Positions 5,878 to 9,457 of a stretch of 9,457 bases of DNA are shown piece by piece. The DNA lies in contig CANGMV010000025.1 of assembly GCA_947454745.1 (NCBI GenBank), forward strand, positions 1-9,457, given 5' to 3'. The stretch comes from Bacteroidota bacterium (GTDB taxonomy: Bacteria; Bacteroidota; Bacteroidia; Chitinophagales; Chitinophagaceae). Position numbers and translations under genes: made by a program. The notes under the pieces are model-generated. The model worked only from the letters and a program-made list of their open reading frames with translations. It made no database searches and was not told the DNA's origin. The first letter of the stretch is position 1. Each line of letters opens with the position of its first letter.

Positions 5878-7332
5878 TTATACACCCAAACTCCAACCCT
5901 CACGATAAGTTCGCTTAACGAACTGATTCGCTGGTTCAAAGTTGGTAATTTTCATATTTGGTCCATCCCAAGTTAATTGAATATTGCGACCAGGATAAGT
6001 AGTTAAACCTTTCTTATCGGTGCCTTTATAATCATAGCTTCTGATAGCCAGGTTACCCATTAATACTGATTCAGTTAATGGACCTGCAATATCAAAATGA
6101 GAACTTAATGTTTTTGCTTCCTTGCTACCAGGACCAGCGATACAAGCTTCTACCCAAGCAGAGTAGTGTCCTTCGGCGCCGCCTTTTACGCGCGCTACTG
6201 TTTCAGGAACTTTTGTTGTTGCGGTTAAGTTAGTAGGTAATAATTGAGGGTTTACACCATAAGTGCCAGCCATCATTTTTCCTTTTGTTCCTTCAAAAAT
6301 TACACCATTACCACCGTCACCCATAACTTCGTTAGGTCCTAATTCAGCTGGACGTTCTGGTTGAATACCACCATCCATCCAATGCAATTTTACATCGGGC
6401 TTACCATTTTGTCCTTTAAAAGTTAAAATGATATGTGAAGATGCTGGTGGACTATCTGGTGAATATACTCTTTGCCAAGGTGCTGTGTAACGTGTTGCAA
6501 CACTACACTCTGCTGCTACAGGATAGCCTAATCCCAATACCGCAAAAGCAGGTGCCATAATATGACAAGCCATATCTCCTAAAGCACCGGTTCCGTAATC
6601 CCACCATCCTCTCCAGTTAAATGGTAATAAGTCGGTGAAGTAACTTTTTTCAGGTGCAGTACCTAACCATAAATTAAAATCCAATTCTTTTGGAATTTCA
6701 TTGGCAGTTGCTGGACGAATTACACCTTGTGGCCATACTGGACGATCGGTATAACAATAAATAGTATGTACATCACCAATCAATCCTGCATTGTACCAAT
6801 CTTGTAACACACGCACACCATCACCTGATGAACCTTGGTTACCCATTTGTGTTACTACATTATAATCATGTGCCGCTTTGGTCATGGTACGTGCTTCGTA
6901 AATGTCATGTGCCATTGGCTTTTGAACGTATACGTGTTTGTGCAATTGCATTGCAGCCATTGCTTGTACAGCATGCATATGGTCAGGAGTAGAAACTGAA
7001 CAAGCATCAATATGCATATGTTCTTTTTCTAACATCTCTCTATAGTCTTTATATAATTTTGCTTTTGGATAACGTTGACGGCTTTTCGCTGTTTGACGGT
7101 CATCTACATCACATAAAAAAGCGATATCTGCTTTTCCACTATTGTAAAAAGAGAATAAATCACCTTCTCCTTTACCGCCGGCACCAATACCCGCGATTTG
7201 TAATTTATCACTTGGGGCTGTAAATCCTTTACCGCCTAATACGTGTCTTGGTAGGATATAAAATCCTCCCAATGCCATCGCCGAATTTCGGATGAAATCC
7301 CTTCTTGAGTTATCTGATTTTTTCTTAGACAT
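5878..7332 (-). CDS. Tat-exported Gfo/Idh/MocA family oxidoreductase
   Basis: This 484-residue protein begins with a Tat leader, DNSRRDFIRNSAMALGG (R10-R11). The NAD(P)-binding Rossmann domain follows: LQIAGIGAGGKGEGD (44-58), LCDVDD (73-78), and STPDHMHA (114-121). The family's usual EKP is here VQKP (Q137-K138-P139), retaining the catalytic-type lysine. The C-terminal alpha/beta domain contains GTGALGDMACHIM (247-259), giving the D253/H257 pair expected at the active site. The length exceeds a basic family member (about 340-380) because of the leader and an extended C-terminal domain with several Trp-rich segments (for example NWRGWWDYG, 239-247), as in secreted Bacteroidota members. Export of a nicotinamide enzyme implies tightly bound, internally recycled cofactor, as in glucose-fructose oxidoreductase. 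The substrate is unknown. Its start lies directly beside a cluster of AATCGTT motifs in the region shared with the aldehyde dehydrogenase. Confidence 0.9.
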   Translation of the reverse strand: MSKKKSDNSRRDFIRNSAMALGGFYILPRHVLGGKGFTAPSDKLQIAGIGAGGKGEGDLFSFYNSGKADIAFLCDVDDRQTAKSRQRYPKAKLYKDYREMLEKEHMHIDACSVSTPDHMHAVQAMAAMQLHKHVYVQKPMAHDIYEARTMTKAAHDYNVVTQMGNQGSSGDGVRVLQDWYNAGLIGDVHTIYCYTDRPVWPQGVIRPATANEIPKELDFNLWLGTAPEKSYFTDLLPFNWRGWWDYGTGALGDMACHIMAPAFAVLGLGYPVAAECSVATRYTAPWQRVYSPDSPPASSHIILTFKGQNGKPDVKLHWMDGGIQPERPAELGPNEVMGDGGNGVIFEGTKGKMMAGTYGVNPQLLPTNLTATTKVPETVARVKGGAEGHYSAWVEACIAGPGSKEAKTLSSHFDIAGPLTESVLMGNLAIRSYDYKGTDKKGLTTYPGRNIQLTWDGPNMKITNFEPANQFVKRTYREGWSLGV

Positions 7333-7335
7333 AGC

Positions 7336-7385
7336 AATCGTTAATTGTGTGGTTTAAAATCGTTTGAATTCGTTCTTTAATCGTT
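7336..7385. promoter_or_regulatory. Cluster of four AATCGTT-type repeats in the divergent promoter region
   Basis: AATCGTT occurs at 7336-7342, 7358-7364 and 7379-7385, with a variant, AATTCGTT, at 7367-7374. The central C residues lie at 7339, 7361, 7371 and 7382, spacings of 22, 10 and 11 bp, so all face nearly the same side of the helix. The first copy lies within a CAAT-N5-ATTG dyad only 3 nt upstream of the oxidoreductase ATG at 7332. The same 7-mer is in the divergent region at 141-327. The cluster looks like a multi-site operator for a regulator shared across the locus. Confidence 0.5.
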
Positions 7386-7496
7386 CCGTTAAATTATCGA
7401 AAAATCATCAATTAAACCAAATATTTTGATGAATGAACAAAACCCAAGTTGCTTTCGTTATTAAAGCCTAAATTGCTAATTATAAAGCCGTATAGT

Positions 7497-8864
7497 ATGT
7501 TTCATTCCATCCAACCCTTACGTAGCTATTTTTTAACGGGTGCTACACAGTCCTATGATTTTAGGTTAAATCAGCTTAAAAGGCTCAAAAAAGTGGTACT
7601 TGAGTGTGAAAAAGAGCTTTATCAGGCACTTTATACCGATTTAAAAAAAACCGATGAAGACGCCTGGGCTACCGAAGTGGGCTTTTTTTTGAGTGAATTA
7701 AATGATACCATCGAACATTTAAAAGGATGGATGCAGCCACATTCGGTGGGTACAAATATGGTGAACCAACCTTCAACGAGTTATACGATTCAAGAACCCT
7801 TGGGTGTAGTTTGTATTATTGCGCCATGGAATTATCCTTTTCAATTATTATTTACTCCATTAATAGGTGCCATTGCGGGGGGCAATTGTGTGGTGTTAAA
7901 ACCAAGTGAATTTGCGCCTGCCACTGCAAAAGTGATGGCTAAAATCATTGATTCCTTATTTCCTGATAACTATATTTTATTTGTGGAAGGAGAGGGAGCG
8001 ACTGTATTGCCTCCATTGTTAACCGAAAACAGATTTGATCATATTTTTTATACTGGAAGTACCGTGGTTGGAAAAATTATTTATAAATATGCAGCCGAAC
8101 AATTGGTACCAGTTACTTTGGAGCTAGGAGGTAAAAGCCCTGCGGTGATTGCTTCTGATGCAAATATTCGCGTAGCTGCACGACGCTTAGCCAATCCTAA
8201 ATTTTCGAATGCGGGACAAATGTGTATTGCCCCCGATTATGTGTTAGTACCCACAGAATTAAAAGATGAATTAATAAAAGAACTCATTAAAGCCATTCAA
8301 CAATTTTATGGAGCTGATGCGGAAGCCTCGGAACATTATGGTAAAATTATTAATGACAAACAATGGATGCGTTTAACTTCCTATTTATCGGAAGGAGAGA
8401 TTGTGTATGGAGGCAAATCAGATAGATCAAAGTTATTCATAGAACCAACCATCATGACAGGCATTCATTCTGATGCAAATATTATGAAGGATGAAATTTT
8501 TGGACCTATCTTACCAATTTTAACTTATCAATCTAATGAAGAAGCATTGGCGGTAATCCAAAAAAATCCGAATCCACTCGCTTTTTATGTGTTCACTGAA
8601 AATAAAGTCGACGAAGCATTTTGGTTAACCAATGTGCCTTCGGGTGGCGCTTGCGTTAACAATGCAACCATGCATATTACCAACCATGATTTACCCTTTG
8701 GTGGCAGAGGTTTCAGCGGTATGGGGGCTTATCATGGCAAAACGAGTTTTGATACTTTTACGCATACTAAGTCGGTCTTAAAAACACCAACTTGGATAGA
8801 TCCGAGTTTCAAGTATCCTCCATATAAAGGAAAAGGTTGGTTGCTAAAAAAGTTAATAGGATAG
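7497..8864 (+). CDS. Aldehyde dehydrogenase, ALDH3-like (NAD(P)+-dependent)
   Basis: The protein is 455 residues from the ATG at 7497. An upstream TTG at 7449 would add 16 residues of poor family fit, so ATG is chosen. The hallmarks are IIAPWNYPFQ (108-117) with N112, VLKPSEFAPAT (133-143) with K135, the cofactor loop YTGSTVVGK (185-193), the general base E209 in LELGGKSP, the catalytic C243 in NAGQMCIAPDYV, and EIFGPILP (333-340). The length and the short N-terminus fit the class 3 (fatty/aromatic aldehyde, coniferyl-type) branch, which oxidises aldehydes to acids. A basic C-terminus (YKGKGWLLKKLIG) may associate with membrane, as in some ALDH3 enzymes. It is divergent from the exported oxidoreductase and shares the AATCGTT promoter region. 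The GPx-like gene follows after 52 nt with no terminator seen, so the two may be co-transcribed, a pairing that suggests detoxification of aldehydes and peroxides. Confidence 0.93.
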   Translation: MFHSIQPLRSYFLTGATQSYDFRLNQLKRLKKVVLECEKELYQALYTDLKKTDEDAWATEVGFFLSELNDTIEHLKGWMQPHSVGTNMVNQPSTSYTIQEPLGVVCIIAPWNYPFQLLFTPLIGAIAGGNCVVLKPSEFAPATAKVMAKIIDSLFPDNYILFVEGEGATVLPPLLTENRFDHIFYTGSTVVGKIIYKYAAEQLVPVTLELGGKSPAVIASDANIRVAARRLANPKFSNAGQMCIAPDYVLVPTELKDELIKELIKAIQQFYGADAEASEHYGKIINDKQWMRLTSYLSEGEIVYGGKSDRSKLFIEPTIMTGIHSDANIMKDEIFGPILPILTYQSNEEALAVIQKNPNPLAFYVFTENKVDEAFWLTNVPSGGACVNNATMHITNHDLPFGGRGFSGMGAYHGKTSFDTFTHTKSVLKTPTWIDPSFKYPPYKGKGWLLKKLIG

Positions 8865-8916
8865 AAATTTCATTGCTACTATAATTAGTGCCTGTTTGAA
8901 AAATAAAAAAATAATC

Positions 8917-9457
8917 ATGATTAAAATTGCCATCGCCGTTGGTGTATTGGTTGCTGCCACATTGTTAATGAAAAAAACAGGCATGTCCTATCGACAATCT
9001 GTTTTAAAAACAATGTACCCTGCTATCATGTGGAGTAGCAGAGCAAGCGGAAGAAAACAAATTCAAGCCAATAAGGAACATGCTATTCCTTTGGTTTCCT
9101 TTTACACTTTAACTGCAAAAGATATTAATGGGAAAGATTTTTTAATGTCCGATTTAAAAGGGAAAAAAGTTTTGATTGTAAATACTGCAAGTGATTGTGG
9201 TTTTACAGCACAGTATGATGCTTTGGAAAAATTATCGCTTCAATATGCAGGAAAGTTAGTGGTGGTAGGCTTTCCGTCCAATGATTTTAAGGAACAAGAA
9301 GCGAGTAATAACCAAAACATTGCCAATTTTTGTAAAAAGAATTATGGTGTGACCTTCCCTTTAATGGAAAAATCGGTCGTTATTAAAGGGCATCATCAAA
9401 ACGAAGTACATAAGTGGTTGTCCGATATGACCATTAATGGATGGTGTCATCAGGAAC
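8917..9457 (+). CDS. Glutathione peroxidase family protein, N-terminally membrane-anchored (partial, 3' end missing)
   Basis: About 180 codons are present before the window ends. Residues 4-18 (IAIAVGVLVAATLLM) form a likely membrane anchor or uncleaved signal, followed by a basic linker. The thioredoxin-fold domain starts near residue 60 and has the GPx signature VNTASDCGFTAQYDALE (88-104), with peroxidatic C94. GFPSNDFKEQE (118-128) is the second signature, and C139 in IANFCKKNYGVTFPLM matches the resolving cysteine of thioredoxin-dependent GPx enzymes such as yeast Gpx3. The tetrad Gln, usually in NQF, is replaced by Asp (D123 in NDF). The enzyme should reduce hydroperoxides with thioredoxin rather than glutathione as donor. 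The C-terminal WNF region lies past the edge and cannot be checked. The gap to the aldehyde dehydrogenase is 52 nt. Confidence 0.9.
   Translation, partial: MIKIAIAVGVLVAATLLMKKTGMSYRQSVLKTMYPAIMWSSRASGRKQIQANKEHAIPLVSFYTLTAKDINGKDFLMSDLKGKKVLIVNTASDCGFTAQYDALEKLSLQYAGKLVVVGFPSNDFKEQEASNNQNIANFCKKNYGVTFPLMEKSVVIKGHHQNEVHKWLSDMTINGWCHQE

Noticed and set aside
5878..7332. GH109-type NAD-dependent glycosidase
   Set aside because: The fold and Tat export are shared, but I cannot see features that place it in GH109 rather than the wider Gfo/Idh/MocA group, so only the family is called.
7449..7496. TTG start for the aldehyde dehydrogenase
   Set aside because: The extra 16 residues do not look like an ALDH3 N-terminus or a signal peptide; ATG at 7497 is better placed.
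7727..7909. Plus-strand open frame of 60 codons
   Set aside because: It is an alternative frame within the aldehyde dehydrogenase, whose conserved motifs are in the other frame.
8880..8885. TATAAT resembling an E. coli -10 box before the GPx-like gene
   Set aside because: No -35 element lies at the right distance and Bacteroidota promoters use a different consensus; in AT-rich DNA this is likely chance.
1..9457. CRISPR array, tRNA/rRNA genes, transposase or prophage genes
   Set aside because: I found no regularly spaced repeats, no RNA gene signatures and no mobile-element proteins; base composition looks even across the genes.

Overview
The window is AT-rich (by eye about 60% A+T). Start codons lack strong Shine-Dalgarno sequences and sit instead in A-rich leaders. 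Several proteins carry Tat leaders of the SRRDF(L/I)RNSA type. These traits, together with the gene families present, point to a member of the Bacteroidota, probably an environmental Chitinophagaceae-like bacterium. The family-level placement is inference.

Layout. At the left edge is the 5' end of a leftward cytosolic Gfo/Idh/MocA oxidoreductase (1-140). A divergent promoter region (141-327) separates it from a rightward three-gene operon: a Tat-exported hydroxypyruvate-isomerase-like TIM barrel (328-1224), a GMC-family FAD dehydrogenase (1276-2955), and its Tat-lipoprotein small subunit of the gluconate 2-dehydrogenase subunit 3 family (2984-3550). A strong hairpin terminator ends this operon (3567-3599). 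A second Tat-exported TIM-barrel isomerase/epimerase follows (3638-4498), preceded by a LacI-type palindrome. A bidirectional terminator (4539-4572) separates it from a convergent class V aminotransferase-fold enzyme (4608-5786, minus). Next, also on the minus strand, is a Tat-exported Gfo/Idh/MocA oxidoreductase (5878-7332) with its own terminator (5825-5856). A second divergent promoter region (7333-7496) leads rightward to an aldehyde dehydrogenase (7497-8864) and a membrane-anchored glutathione-peroxidase-like protein cut by the window end (8917-9457).

How the genes may work together. Four proteins have their own Tat leader: both isomerases, the small subunit, and one NAD(P)-type oxidoreductase. 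The GMC catalytic subunit has no signal and probably hitchhikes on the small subunit. Most of the locus is therefore a periplasmic oxidation and isomerisation module for sugars or sugar derivatives. The GMC subunit has the C-X5-C-X3-C spacing of [3Fe-4S] FAD dehydrogenases, which fits periplasmic oxidation of a sugar hydroxyl, possibly to a 3-keto-sugar. The exported TIM barrels and Gfo/Idh/MocA enzyme could then act on the keto product. The substrate cannot be read from the sequence. The two divergent promoter regions share a 7-mer, AATCGTT, found five times in about 350 bp of intergenic DNA and only once elsewhere in the window. This suggests one regulator may control both ends of the locus. 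No tRNA, rRNA, CRISPR array or mobile element was seen, and no gene-free stretch exceeds 300 bp.
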